Assembly: GCF_049994905.1 (NCBI RefSeq)
Contig: NZ_CP188258.1
Span: forward strand, 3,472,001-3,536,000
DNA: 64,000 nucleotides
Direction: 5' to 3'
From: Diaminobutyricibacter sp049994905
Lineage (GTDB): Bacteria > Actinomycetota > Actinomycetes > Actinomycetales > Microbacteriaceae
In this document: positions 1 to 8,497 of the stretch, piece by piece
Numbering within the stretch: the first letter of the stretch is position 1
How the letters are laid out: every line of letters begins with the position of its first letter
The notes under the pieces: model-generated
Database searches by the model: none
The model's input: the letters and a program-made list of their open reading frames with translations, nothing else
Told to the model about the DNA's origin: nothing
Program-made: the position numbers and the translations under genes

Positions 1-166
1 CATAGACGTGGGCGATCCAGAACACGACGACGGTTCCGAGCGTCGTGTAGAAGATCGGCCACGCCTCGGTCTTGTAGTTCGAGAACGCGTAGATCAGCCC
101 GGCGACGAGCACTGTGCCGTAGACGGCTTCACCGGTGATCACCGCGGAGATCGTGAGGCGTTTCAT
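1..166 (-). CDS. Membrane protein, 3' part cut off by the window edge
   Basis: Reverse-strand reading frame from ATG at 166 that runs off the left edge, so only about 55 N-terminal residues are seen. The start is MKRLTISAVITGEAVYG, followed by two hydrophobic stretches (about residues 8-27 and 38-54, the latter ending VVVFWIAHVY), which indicates an integral membrane protein. No family is recognised from this fragment. The 84 bases to the next gene show nothing notable. Confidence 0.55.
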   Translation of the reverse strand, partial: MKRLTISAVITGEAVYGTVLVAGLIYAFSNYKTEAWPIFYTTLGTVVVFWIAHVY

Positions 167-250
167 GCCTCAATCCTGCCGGGGTCTCAGGCCGCGGGGC
201 GACCGAACCGACGATCCGCCGTGCTCCCGCGAAGCATCAGATCGCGAGGA

Positions 251-556
251 CTAGTCCTCGACGACCTGCACGTCCTTCCAGAACGCGACGTAGTTGCTGT
301 AGTCCTTGCCGACCCGCTCGAACGAGCTCGGGTACGGGGTCGGGTAGCTCCAGGCGCGATCCTGCAGCAGGCCGTCGCCGTTCTTCACGCTGAAGTACTG
401 GCATTCGCCCTTCCAGGGACACGTGTACGGGGTGTCGCTCGCGACAAGGTGCTCGCTGTTGACGCTCGCCGGCGGGAAGTACCAGTTGCCTTCGATGCGG
501 ATGAGGTCGGCCTCGTTGGCCTCTGCGATGACGGTGCCGTTCAGAACTGCTTTCAC
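251..556 (-). CDS. DUF427 domain protein
   Basis: 101-residue protein covering one complete DUF427 domain. The family hallmarks visible are the N-terminal MKAVLNGTVIAEA strand, the WYFPP segment near residue 25, the CPWKGECQYFSV core near residue 46 and the Y-P-x-P-Y-P region near residue 72. DUF427 proteins are small soluble beta-rich proteins of unknown biochemical role, common in actinobacteria. The ATG at 556 is preceded on its strand by GCAGGAGG, a strong ribosome binding site. It appears monocistronic. Confidence 0.85.
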   Translation of the reverse strand: MKAVLNGTVIAEANEADLIRIEGNWYFPPASVNSEHLVASDTPYTCPWKGECQYFSVKNGDGLLQDRAWSYPTPYPSSFERVGKDYSNYVAFWKDVQVVED

Positions 557-598
557 GATATTTCCTCCTGCATGGGGGCAACGTTGCAGCAGTGCAGA

Positions 599-1213
599 TC
601 ATTCCGCGGCGTCGGCCGTCCTGAGAACTGTCACAGAGTCGAACGCGTCCAGGCGCCCTGCCGCCGCAAGGGCAGCCCGGCTGACGCCCGCTGCGACGGC
701 GGCCTGACCGGATGCGGATGCCGTGAGCAGGTGCGCGACAGCACCGCGCAGCCCGGTAAACGCTGCACACGCGGCCGCGGCCTCGGGCGAGATGAAGTCG
801 ATGCCCAGCCCTCCGAGCGCGTCGATGACCGCGCCGGCCCCGAGCAGGTCTTCGACGGCGAAACGCGTCCCTCCGCCTGACCGCGGGTCGCCGGCAGCGA
901 TGATCGAAACCATGGCACGCCGTCCGAGGCGCACCTGCTCGTCGAGAATCCAGCGCGCGGTCGCGGTCGCCGTGTCAAGGCCGCCCTCGATGATGGCGGC
1001 GCGGGCGGGAACGGATGCGGCGAGCGCGGTGGCGACCACCGGATGGTCGTCAGCCGGCGCGGCAAGCGGCGGGACCACATCCACCCAGACCACGACATCG
1101 GCGTCGCGGGCGACCGCGTGTGCGCCGGCGTACCCCCAGTCGAACCTGACCTGGTATCTGGCCTGTGCGTGCGGGTCGAACGAGGTCTGATCGGAGGGGA
1201 CGGGCTCGGTCAC
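599..1213 (-). CDS. 2-phosphosulfolactate phosphatase-like (ComB family) protein
   Basis: 204 residues, start GTG at 1213, overlapping the stop of the EVE-domain gene upstream by a GTGA junction, so the pair is translationally coupled. The fold pattern of ComB-like proteins is visible: a short N-terminal DWGYAGA segment, a hydrophobic strand VVVWVDVV near residue 43, and the later AVEDLLGAGAVIDAL and GIDFISPEAAAA motifs. In methanogens ComB hydrolyses 2-phosphosulfolactate in coenzyme M synthesis. Actinobacteria do not make that cofactor, so the true substrate here is unknown and the name is by family only. Confidence 0.7.
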   Translation of the reverse strand: MTEPVPSDQTSFDPHAQARYQVRFDWGYAGAHAVARDADVVVWVDVVPPLAAPADDHPVVATALAASVPARAAIIEGGLDTATATARWILDEQVRLGRRAMVSIIAAGDPRSGGGTRFAVEDLLGAGAVIDALGGLGIDFISPEAAAACAAFTGLRGAVAHLLTASASGQAAVAAGVSRAALAAAGRLDAFDSVTVLRTADAAE

Positions 1214-1698
1214 CGGGCTATCGTAGCCCGGGCCCACGGCTGCTCGTCCGGCGACGGCCGGCGCATCTGGGCGCGGATGACCTCGAAGTCGTGGCGCGAG
1301 AGCTCGATCAGGCCGCGGCGAAGCTGGTAGCCCCAGTTCGGATCCTGACGCGTGAACTCGAGGACCGGCAGGAGTGGCCGGATCGGCGCCGCAACGGCCG
1401 CGTGGTCGAAGTCGACGCGACGGCGCCACGGATGGAAGTCGCCGTTCTGGCCGGTCATCATCGGGCCGTCGCCTGTCTGGTAGACGTCGCCGTCGGCGAT
1501 GCGCCCGATCGCCGTGAACTCCTTCAGCGGCGCCCCGTCGGGGTACGACTCCCTCGGCGAGTAGTAGACGAACCCGTCGGCTTCGTTCATGCGAATCAGC
1601 GGGGCCTTCGCACCGTGATTGACCTGCGCGATGCCCTGTGCCACGCCCTGCAGCGCGTGGTCGCGCTGCACGACACCAAGCCAGAAGCGGATCGCCAT
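1210..1698 (-). CDS. EVE domain protein
   Basis: 162 residues starting MAIRFWLGVVQRDHALQGV, which matches the beginning of EVE-domain proteins (PUA-like fold). The family motifs follow: a GVAQGIAQVNHGAKAPL segment near residue 20, YYSPRESYP near residue 47, then TAIGRI and the downstream FxPWRRRVDF region. EVE domains are thought to bind modified bases in DNA or RNA; solitary EVE proteins have no confirmed function. Longer starts exist upstream, but the ATG at 1698 gives the normal family N-terminus. The stop overlaps the start of the ComB-like gene (GTGA). Confidence 0.85.
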   Translation of the reverse strand: MAIRFWLGVVQRDHALQGVAQGIAQVNHGAKAPLIRMNEADGFVYYSPRESYPDGAPLKEFTAIGRIADGDVYQTGDGPMMTGQNGDFHPWRRRVDFDHAAVAAPIRPLLPVLEFTRQDPNWGYQLRRGLIELSRHDFEVIRAQMRRPSPDEQPWARATIAR

Positions 1699-1856
1699 GC
1701 TCCAGTTGTAGCGCATTCCCGCGACAGTCGCGGCAGACTGGGGTGCACGAGAATTCGCGCCCCCCTGTCGATCTGGAACGTCGCCGTTCGACGTAGAGGT
1801 GAAGGCCATTCCGGCCCGGCCCCAGCCAGACGGCACCAGAAGGAGATGAATCGACC

Positions 1857-2273
1857 ATGAAATACATGATGATCCTGAACTCGGACGAGCAGATCGAATC
1901 GTCGGCGACGCCGAACGAAGAAGACCTGAACGCCATGGGGCGCTACAACGAGGAGCTGATCAAGGCCGGCGTCCTGCTCGCCGGCGAGGGACTGCACCCG
2001 AGCTCGGAAGGCGCACGGATCGAATACTCCGGTGACGAGCGCACCGTCATCGACGGTCCGTTCACAGAGACGAAAGAACTCATCGCCGGTTTCTGGATCA
2101 TCCAGGCCGCGAACAAGGCGGAGGCGCTCGAGTGGGCGCGCCGCATCCCCCTCACGTCGGGCCGTGTCGAGGTGCGCCAGGTCTTCGACCTGAGCGAGTT
2201 CCCCCAGGACAACGAATACGTGCAGAAAGAGGCGCAGTGGCGCGAAGAACTCGGCGAATCCCGTACAGCATGA
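1857..2273 (+). CDS. DGPF / YCII-related domain protein, ECF42 partner
   Basis: 138-residue protein with the diagnostic VIDGPFTETKE motif near residue 61 that gives DGPF proteins their name. It opens MKYMMILNSDEQ, as most of the family do. An AAGGAG ribosome binding site lies just before the ATG. Ten bases downstream begins the sigma factor gene, and in ECF42 systems DGPF genes are both operon partners and targets of the sigma factor. The biochemical role of DGPF proteins is not established; the fold is a dimeric ferredoxin-like barrel. Confidence 0.9.
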   Translation: MKYMMILNSDEQIESSATPNEEDLNAMGRYNEELIKAGVLLAGEGLHPSSEGARIEYSGDERTVIDGPFTETKELIAGFWIIQAANKAEALEWARRIPLTSGRVEVRQVFDLSEFPQDNEYVQKEAQWREELGESRTA

Positions 2274-2283
2274 GGCGGATGCG

Positions 2284-3555
2284 ATGAGCGACGTCGTCGA
2301 CGCGCGTCACGCCGACGACGCACGACGCGCCGTCGAGGCGGTCTGGCGCATCGAATCGGCGAAGCTCATCGCTGTGCTCGCCCGAATGGTCGGCGACGTC
2401 GGAGTCGCCGAAGAACTCGCCCAGGATGCTCTGGTCGCCGCGCTCGAACAGTGGCCGTCGAGCGGAATCCCCCGCAACCCGGCCGCCTGGCTGACCTCGG
2501 TCGCGAAACGCCGTGCGATCGACGGATGGCGTCGCCAGGAACGTCTCGGCGACAAGTACGCCCAGCTCGCGCGCGACCTGGAGACGGAAGACGGGATCGG
2601 CGATCCGGCCCTGGTAGCCGAAGACGTTATCGAGGACGACCTCCTGCGCCTCGTCTTCGTCGCCTGCCACCCGGTGCTCACCAAGCCGTCCCGCGTCGCA
2701 CTGACCCTCAAGCTGCTGGGGGGCCTGTCCACCGACGAGATCGCCCGGGCGTTCCTGGCACCGGCTTCGACGATCGCCCAGCGCATCGTGCGTGCCAAAC
2801 GAACGCTGACGGCCGCGCGGGTGCCGTTCGAGGTTCCCGACAGGAGCGAGTTTCCGCAGCGGCTCGGCTCTGTGCTCGAGGTCATCTACCTGATCTTCAA
2901 CGAGGGCTACTCGGCGACGATCGGGGACGACTGGATGCGGCCATCCCTCTGCCAGGAGGCGCTGCGGCTCGGCCGCGTGCTGGCGGAGCTCATGCCCCGT
3001 GAGCCTGAAGTGCATGGACTCGTCGCCCTGATGGAGTTCCAGGCGTCACGTCTCGGGGCCCGCACAACGGCGACGGGAGAGCCGGTGCTGCTGCAGGACC
3101 AGGACCGGGCGCGCTGGGACCGCATCCTGATCCGGAGGGGTGTCGCTGCCCTGGAGCGCTCGGAGAAGCTGGCGCGCGGCCGGGGACCCTATGCGCTCCA
3201 AGCCGCGATCGCCGCCTGTCATGCGACGGCGCCGACCGCCGCCGACACGGACTGGGAGGAGATCGTCGCGCTTTACAGCGCCCTCGCTCAGCTCACTCCG
3301 TCGGCGGTCATCGAGCTGAACCGTGCTGTCGCCCTGTCGATGGCGTACGGGCCGGCGGCCGGCCTCGAGGTCGTCGACCGGCTCGCCGTCGACGGTGTGC
3401 TGTCGTCGTATCACCTGCTGCCGAGCGTGCGCGCCGACCTGCTCGCGCGCCTCGGCCGCACGGCGGAGGCCCGCCTCGAGTTCGAGCGCGCCGCGGCTCT
3501 CACCGGTAACGAACGGGAACGGGCTCTCCTGCTGGAGCGCGCTGCGCAGCAGTAG
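2284..3555 (+). CDS. RNA polymerase sigma factor, ECF42 family
   Basis: 423 residues, twice the length of a simple ECF sigma factor because of a long helical C-terminal extension (about residues 180-423) that is TPR-like in this group. Region 2 is seen at residues 15-75 (RIESAKLIAVLARMVGDVG, then EELAQDALVAALEQWP), region 4 near 125-175 (VALTLKLLGGLSTDEIARAF). ECF42 factors lack an anti-sigma factor; the C-terminal extension is reported to be needed for activity. The preceding DGPF gene is the expected partner, 10 bases away. Confidence 0.92.
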   Translation: MSDVVDARHADDARRAVEAVWRIESAKLIAVLARMVGDVGVAEELAQDALVAALEQWPSSGIPRNPAAWLTSVAKRRAIDGWRRQERLGDKYAQLARDLETEDGIGDPALVAEDVIEDDLLRLVFVACHPVLTKPSRVALTLKLLGGLSTDEIARAFLAPASTIAQRIVRAKRTLTAARVPFEVPDRSEFPQRLGSVLEVIYLIFNEGYSATIGDDWMRPSLCQEALRLGRVLAELMPREPEVHGLVALMEFQASRLGARTTATGEPVLLQDQDRARWDRILIRRGVAALERSEKLARGRGPYALQAAIAACHATAPTAADTDWEEIVALYSALAQLTPSAVIELNRAVALSMAYGPAAGLEVVDRLAVDGVLSSYHLLPSVRADLLARLGRTAEARLEFERAAALTGNERERALLLERAAQQ

Positions 3556-3635
3556 CGGGGCGGTCCGGCTGGGCGCCACCTTCCGGTGCGCTGCGAATCG
3601 CGTGCCGCAGGAGCCCGCCGGGCGAGACTGGAGGC

Positions 3636-4145
3636 ATGCGCGTGCTGCTGAAGCTCATCCTCGACTGCGACCCCGATGCCGCCTGGCGTGCCCTGCAGAG
3701 TCCGACGGCGTTTCGCGAGGTCTCGTTCCCGTGGGCGGATTTCTCCTCGCTCGAACCCGGCGGCTTCCCGACCGTCTGGAGTGCCGGGCCGCATCCTGTG
3801 CAGGTGCGGGCGCTGCGCGCGGTCAGCGTCGGCGAGCAGGAGATCGACATCAGCTTCCCCGGGTCGCCGACTCCCGGTGTGCGCATGGTGCGCGATACGG
3901 GCGGAGGACGCAGCGGAATCCTCGGCGTCGTACCGAGCCTCGATCACCGGATGGCCGTCTCCGCCGACCCGGCCGGCCCCGATTCGGAGGGCCGCATCCG
4001 CACGCTCTACCGCGACCAGCTGATCGTCAGGGCGGGTCTGCTCACCCCTGCCGCGTGGTACGCGCTATGGGCTTTCTGGCAGTGGCGCGGCATCCGCCTC
4101 CGCCAACTTGCCCCGAGTTGGGCGTACGATCCGGAAGCATCATGA
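3636..4145 (+). CDS. Conserved hypothetical protein, possible SRPBCC fold
   Basis: 169 residues, no firmly recognised family. It starts MRVLLKLILDCDPDAAWRAL, a pattern that resembles the opening strand and helix of SRPBCC/polyketide-cyclase-like proteins, and ends with a tryptophan-rich amphipathic segment (AWYALWAFWQWRG) that may pack on a hydrophobic cavity. There is no signal peptide. The stop overlaps the start of the DUF1684 gene in an ATGA junction, so the two are probably coupled. Confidence 0.65.
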   Translation: MRVLLKLILDCDPDAAWRALQSPTAFREVSFPWADFSSLEPGGFPTVWSAGPHPVQVRALRAVSVGEQEIDISFPGSPTPGVRMVRDTGGGRSGILGVVPSLDHRMAVSADPAGPDSEGRIRTLYRDQLIVRAGLLTPAAWYALWAFWQWRGIRLRQLAPSWAYDPEAS

Positions 4146-4828
4146 GCGAATCAGCACTCGCGTTCAGCGGCACGAGCGATCCGGAGCCGCCGCCGCCCAG
4201 CCGCGCGGTCACGGCCGTGCAGACCGCAGACTGGCGCGCCCGGGTGTTCGCGATGTACGCCTCCGTGCGGCGCATCGCCGCAACCGACCCCGCTGCAGCG
4301 CATGCGCACTGGCGTTCCACCCGGGACGAGCTGTTCGGTTCCCACCCCGCCACCCCGCTCCTGGCCGAGGACCGCACCGACTTCACCGGCCTGCCCGTCA
4401 CCGCATACGACCCGGAGTGGCGGTTCGAACTGGAGATCCACCCGCCTCTCGAACCGCGGCGGATGGATGTGGAGACCGGCACCGACGGGATCGTCCCGTT
4501 CGAGCTGCTGGGCACCGTGCGCGTACCGTTCGCCGGTTCATTGGATGTGTGGCGCCTCACCTCGTACGGCGGCGGCATCTTCGTGCCGGTGAAGGATGCT
4601 CTGGCGGGCCGCCCGGGCGGAACGTACGGCGGCGGCCGCTACCTGATCGACACGATCAAGGGGGCCGACCTCGGAGCGGACGCGTCGGACGGCGACGCCG
4701 GCCTCGTACTCGACTTCAACTTCGCGTACAACCCGAGTTGCGCATACGACCCGGAGTGGGCGTGCCCCCTCGCGCAGGCGGGCAACACGCTCGCCGCGGA
4801 AGTACCGGTCGGCGAGCGGTACCACTAG
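4142..4828 (+). CDS. DUF1684 family protein
   Basis: 228 residues with the conserved DUF1684 core: W(R)STRDELFGSHPATPL near residue 55, the FTGLPVTAYDPEWRF segment near 80, DTIKGAD near 180 and the closing FNFAYNPSCAYDPEWACPLA near 198. These proteins are cytosolic beta-rich proteins of unknown function, frequent in actinobacteria. The ATG at 4142 lies in an ATGA overlap with the previous gene; a longer frame exists upstream but has no homology-like content. No signal peptide is visible. Confidence 0.85.
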   Translation: MSESALAFSGTSDPEPPPPSRAVTAVQTADWRARVFAMYASVRRIAATDPAAAHAHWRSTRDELFGSHPATPLLAEDRTDFTGLPVTAYDPEWRFELEIHPPLEPRRMDVETGTDGIVPFELLGTVRVPFAGSLDVWRLTSYGGGIFVPVKDALAGRPGGTYGGGRYLIDTIKGADLGADASDGDAGLVLDFNFAYNPSCAYDPEWACPLAQAGNTLAAEVPVGERYH

Positions 4829-4897
4829 TCGCAGTTCCCTTTCCACAGCACTGATGGACACTGCCCCATCGTGTATCACAGGTGACAAGGTAGAACG

Positions 4898-5134
4898 ATG
4901 GAGAAGTCAAGTGTTCGTGAGTTGCGCAATCACGGTGGAGACATCCCGAGCCGGGTACAGCGTGGGGAAAGCCTGACGGTTACGCGCGATGGCGCAGAAG
5001 TTGCAGAACTGATTCCCCTCCCGAAGCCACCGCAGCAGATTTCGATACTGATCGATCGTCGCCGGCTGATCCCTCGAGTCGATCCTTCGGCGCTACGGGC
5101 GGGCATCGACACGCTGATCGACCAGAGCATGTGA
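4898..5134 (+). CDS. VapB/Phd-type antitoxin, toxin partner broken
   Basis: 78 residues starting MEKSSVRELRNHGGDI, then RGESLTVTRDGAEVAELIPLP, the usual DNA-binding N-terminus of Phd/YefM-type antitoxins paired with PIN-domain toxins. The C-terminal part (IDRRRLIPRVDPSALRAGIDTLIDQ) is the toxin-binding region and looks intact. In intact loci the toxin start overlaps the antitoxin stop; here GTGACGATG is present but the toxin is decayed. The 69-base upstream region contains GTATCA as a possible -10 box. Confidence 0.85.
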   Translation: MEKSSVRELRNHGGDIPSRVQRGESLTVTRDGAEVAELIPLPKPPQQISILIDRRRLIPRVDPSALRAGIDTLIDQSM

Positions 5135-5136
5135 CG

Positions 5137-5253
5137 ATGCCGGCAGTTGGCCTGCTCGACACTTCGAGGCTCATCCTGCTCGCCCAGGTGGCCGATCCGT
5201 CCTCGACCTCCATTCCGTCGCGGTCAAGCTCTAACGGGCCCGTCGCCGTCGGT
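5137..5253 (+). pseudogene. VapC-like PIN-domain toxin remnant
   Basis: Reading from the ATG at 5137 gives MPAVGLLDTSRLILLAQVAD, the first strand of a PIN domain with its first catalytic aspartate (LLDTS). After about 28 residues similarity to PIN toxins ends. A different frame contains SVAVKL followed by a stop, resembling the next conserved PIN segment, so at least one frameshift and a deletion are likely. The other PIN acidic residues are absent, and the neighbouring convergent gene ends at 5255. This cannot encode an active RNase. Confidence 0.7.
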
Positions 5254-5254
5254 T

Positions 5255-7540
5255 TCAGGCAGCGACTGCGGCCGGGCGCACCATCGTCAGGCGTTGTGTC
5301 GGGCGCGTCATTGCCACGTAGAGCGCGGCGGCACCCCGTGGCGACTCGGCGACGAGTCCGTCGGGATCGGCGAGTACGACCGAATCGAACTCCAGCCCTT
5401 TCGCCTCGAACGCAGTGAGGACGGCGATCGGTTTCAGCAGGCCTGCGGCCCCTCGTCCTGCGAAACCGTCGAAACGCCGTGTCAGCTCGGCGGACATCTG
5501 TTCGACGATCGCGGTCGGCGCGATGACGGCCAGGGTCCCCTCGGAGTTCACGTCCCGATCGCGGGCTACAGCATCCGCGACCGCTTCGGCCAGGGCGCGC
5601 ACCTCATCCGACGGCTCAGCCGCCACCTCGAGCGTCAAGATCGGCCAGTCGCCTTCGCGCACCGCCCGGGCCGGCGTGATGGGCAGACCGTGCTCGACGG
5701 CGAACCGCTCCGCCTCGCGCGCGATCTGCGCCGGCGTGCGGTAGTTGACCGTGAGCTCCTCGAGGCGCCAGTTCTCACGGAAGTAGGGGGCCAGAGCCGA
5801 CTCCCAGCTCGTCGCACCGGCTGCCGAAGCAACCTGGGCGACGTCGCCGACGATCGTGAACGACCGCATCGGACAGCGCCGCACGAGCAGTCGCCACTGC
5901 ATCGGCGACAGTTCCTGGGCTTCATCGACGACGACGTGGCCGTACGTCCAGGTGCGGTCGGAGGCGGCGCGTTCGGCCGTCGTTCCCCGGTCCTCCTGCT
6001 CCGCGAACCCGTCGGCGAGCTGCTCCGCGGTGACGAGGCCCTCCACGCCCATGTTGCGGATCGCAGCACGCGCGTTGTCGAGGTCGCGCTTGCGCTGGCG
6101 ATCCCGCTCACGCGCGCCGGCATCCGGCTTGCCGGGGAACGCCCCGAGCAGCTCCGCCGCCTCGTCGAGCAGGGGGATGTCGCTCACCGTGAACGGAGCG
6201 GTGCGCTCGCGCTGCAGCAGTGCGCGTTGCGCCGCCGTCCACCGGGTCGTCAGTTCGGCGAGCCACGCCGGGCGTGCGAACAGATCCTGCACGAGCTTCT
6301 CGGGTGTGAGCGGGAGCCAGGCCGTGTTGAGCAGCACCCTCACGTCGTACGAGGTGCGCAGATCCTCCCGCAGCGCAGCGACGTCGTCGTCATCGATCGT
6401 CGCCCCGCCCGCCCGGAGCTGGGCGGCGAGCTGCTCCGTCAGCTCCATGAGTGCGTGCTTGACGAACGTGACGCGGGCGACGTTGTGCGGTTTCCCTCCA
6501 CGCTGGGCGCGGGCGATCGCGCGGGCGATCACCTCGGGCTGCACCTCGAGCCGAACCCCCTCGACGTCAACGGTCTGCGCCGACTCCGGGACGCGCTGGC
6601 GGGAACGCACGGCCCGGGACAGCAGCCGGGCCATCTGGGCCGAACCCTTCAGGCGAGCGACATCAGGCGAATCGTCGTCGACGGCCTCGACACCCGGGTA
6701 CAGCTCGCCGAGGCTCTGCATCACCACACCGGTCTCGCCGAGCGAAGGGAGCACGGCTTCGATGTAGCGCAGGAACGCGGTCGACGGACCGACGACGAGA
6801 ACACCGGCCGAGCTGAGGCGCTGCCGGTTCGTGTAGAGCAGGTAGGCGGCCCGGTGCAGCGCGACCGCGGTCTTGCCGGTTCCGGGCCCGCCCTGCACCA
6901 CGAGGGCGCCACGCAGATCGGAGCGGATGATGCGGTCCTGTTCGGCCTGGATGGTCGCCACGATGTCGTGCATGCGCCCGGTGCGCTGGGCCGTGAGTGC
7001 TGCGAGCAGGGCGCCTTCGCCCTGCACGACCTCACCGTCGGCCGTCGCGGCTCCGCCGGCGTGCGCGCTCGCCTCGAGCAACGTCTCGTCGAACACCTCG
7101 TCGTCGATGCGGAGCACCTCGCGCTGGCGCATGGTCAGGTGGCGGCGCGCGCGCACCCCCTGTGGCTCGGCGGCCGTCGCCTGGTAGAACGCGCTCGCCT
7201 GGGGGGCACGCCAGTCGACCAGCAGGGAGCGCTGGTCGTCGTCGCGCAGCCCGATCCTGCCAATGTAGCGGTGGGCCGGATCGTCATCCGACCCTGAACC
7301 GTGGAGGAGAAGCCTGCCGAAAACCAGGCGCGAGTCGACCTCACGCAGCTGGGCGAGCTGGTCCTCATAGAGTGCGGCGAACGCGTCGCGTTCACTCCGC
7401 GCCTGATGATTGCTGCCCACACTCTCGCGACGCACATCCGTGAGCCGCCGGCCCGTCTCCGCCCGCAGAGCGTCCAGCCGCTCATAGAGTGCCGCGACCA
7501 CCGCACGCTCGCGTTCGAGTTCCGATTCCTGCACGCACAC
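5255..7540 (-). CDS. helR: HelD/HelR-type RNA polymerase-associated ATPase (UvrD-like)
   Basis: About 761 residues. The N-terminus is a predicted coiled-coil arm (SELERERAVVAALYERLDAL) as in HelD proteins, which insert it into the RNA polymerase secondary channel. Superfamily 1 motifs follow: Walker A QGGPGTGKTAVALHRAAYLL, Walker B VVVDEAQELSP, TVNYRTP, GLEFDSVVLADP and YVAMTRPTQRL. HelD/HelR proteins use ATP to release and recycle RNA polymerase, and actinobacterial HelR can protect against rifamycins. The start is a GTG at 7540 or 7534 and is uncertain. Distinction from a DNA helicase rests on the arm and length. Confidence 0.85.
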   Translation of the reverse strand: MCVQESELERERAVVAALYERLDALRAETGRRLTDVRRESVGSNHQARSERDAFAALYEDQLAQLREVDSRLVFGRLLLHGSGSDDDPAHRYIGRIGLRDDDQRSLLVDWRAPQASAFYQATAAEPQGVRARRHLTMRQREVLRIDDEVFDETLLEASAHAGGAATADGEVVQGEGALLAALTAQRTGRMHDIVATIQAEQDRIIRSDLRGALVVQGGPGTGKTAVALHRAAYLLYTNRQRLSSAGVLVVGPSTAFLRYIEAVLPSLGETGVVMQSLGELYPGVEAVDDDSPDVARLKGSAQMARLLSRAVRSRQRVPESAQTVDVEGVRLEVQPEVIARAIARAQRGGKPHNVARVTFVKHALMELTEQLAAQLRAGGATIDDDDVAALREDLRTSYDVRVLLNTAWLPLTPEKLVQDLFARPAWLAELTTRWTAAQRALLQRERTAPFTVSDIPLLDEAAELLGAFPGKPDAGARERDRQRKRDLDNARAAIRNMGVEGLVTAEQLADGFAEQEDRGTTAERAASDRTWTYGHVVVDEAQELSPMQWRLLVRRCPMRSFTIVGDVAQVASAAGATSWESALAPYFRENWRLEELTVNYRTPAQIAREAERFAVEHGLPITPARAVREGDWPILTLEVAAEPSDEVRALAEAVADAVARDRDVNSEGTLAVIAPTAIVEQMSAELTRRFDGFAGRGAAGLLKPIAVLTAFEAKGLEFDSVVLADPDGLVAESPRGAAALYVAMTRPTQRLTMVRPAAVAA

Positions 7541-7654
7541 CCCATTCGATACGGGCCGATAGTCTACGTCCTCCAGCCGTGCCTGAACCGTGAACCACGC
7601 GGCGTAGGATGCTGCGATCGTGCTCCACCGCGGAGCGCCCGAGGGGAGCCACGC

Positions 7655-8497
7655 ATGGTCCAGCCGATTCTGCTCATCACGGGAACGTCGACCGGCATCG
7701 GCCTCGCGACCGCTGTCGCTGCGGCGCGTGCAGGCTTCCGCGTCGTGGCGACGATGCGCGACACGGCGAAGGGCGGGCTTCTGCACGCCGCGGCCCGGGA
7801 GGCGGAGGTGGAGGTGGACATCCGCACCCTCGACGTGACCGACCCTGCGTCGGTCACTGCCTGTGTCAGCGCCGTGATGACGCAGTACGGCCGGCTCGAC
7901 GCGGTCGTCAACAACGCCGGGGCCGGGCACCTGGGCACGATCGAAGGAGAAACCCTCGACGACGTGCGCGCCGTGATGGACGTCAACTTCTTCGGCGTCG
8001 TCACCGTGACCAAAGCAGCGCTCCCCCACCTGCGGGAGACGGGTGGGCGACTGGTGACCATCAGCAGTGTGGGCGGCGTCGTCGGCCAGCCCTTCAACGA
8101 GGCGTACTGCGCCGCGAAATTCGCGGTCGAAGGCTTCATGGAAAGCCTCACCCCGGTCGCCGCGACCGCCGGGGTGCCCGTGACCATCGTCGAGCCGGGC
8201 GCGGTCACCACCGAGTTCGTGGCGAACGTCGGCGTCGACCTCCCGGCCATGCTCGAGGCGGTCGGGCCGTACGGCCCGGCGCTGCAGGCGTACCTCGCAC
8301 GCACGGCCGCAGCGTTCGATCCGTCACGGGCGCAGACCCCGGATGCGGTGGCCACGGTGATCGTCGATCTGCTGCTCGCGGAACACCCGCCGGCGCGGCT
8401 GCAGACGTCGGAGACCGCCCGGCAATTCGTCGGCGCGAAGCTCGCCGACCTGGACGGATCGGCCGTGCAGTCACTGACGGCGCGCTGGGTCCGCTAG
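7655..8497 (+). CDS. Short-chain dehydrogenase/reductase
   Basis: 280 residues, classical SDR. The cofactor-binding TGTSTGIG lies at residues 9-16, NNAGAGHLG near 84, the catalytic serine in ISSVGG near 134 and the YCAAK catalytic pair near 148. The C-terminus is longer than the minimal SDR and resembles the family of small-molecule oxidoreductases annotated as 17-beta-HSD-like. The substrate cannot be predicted. A GAGGGGAG ribosome binding site precedes the ATG. It is divergent from the HelR-type gene, with 114 bases between. Confidence 0.88.
   Translation: MVQPILLITGTSTGIGLATAVAAARAGFRVVATMRDTAKGGLLHAAAREAEVEVDIRTLDVTDPASVTACVSAVMTQYGRLDAVVNNAGAGHLGTIEGETLDDVRAVMDVNFFGVVTVTKAALPHLRETGGRLVTISSVGGVVGQPFNEAYCAAKFAVEGFMESLTPVAATAGVPVTIVEPGAVTTEFVANVGVDLPAMLEAVGPYGPALQAYLARTAAAFDPSRAQTPDAVATVIVDLLLAEHPPARLQTSETARQFVGAKLADLDGSAVQSLTARWVR

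Noticed and set aside
599..1213. Coenzyme M biosynthesis
   Set aside because: Only the ComB-like family member is present; no other pathway genes are seen and actinobacteria are not known to make coenzyme M.
5137..5418. Intact PIN toxin extending to 5418
   Set aside because: After about 28 residues the translation is arginine-rich and antisense to the helicase-like gene; PIN acidic residues are missing.
5147..7297. 716-codon open frame on the plus strand
   Set aside because: It lies antisense to the HelR-type gene, whose motifs are clear. The translation is Arg/Gly/Pro-rich with no domain, a normal artefact of high G+C.
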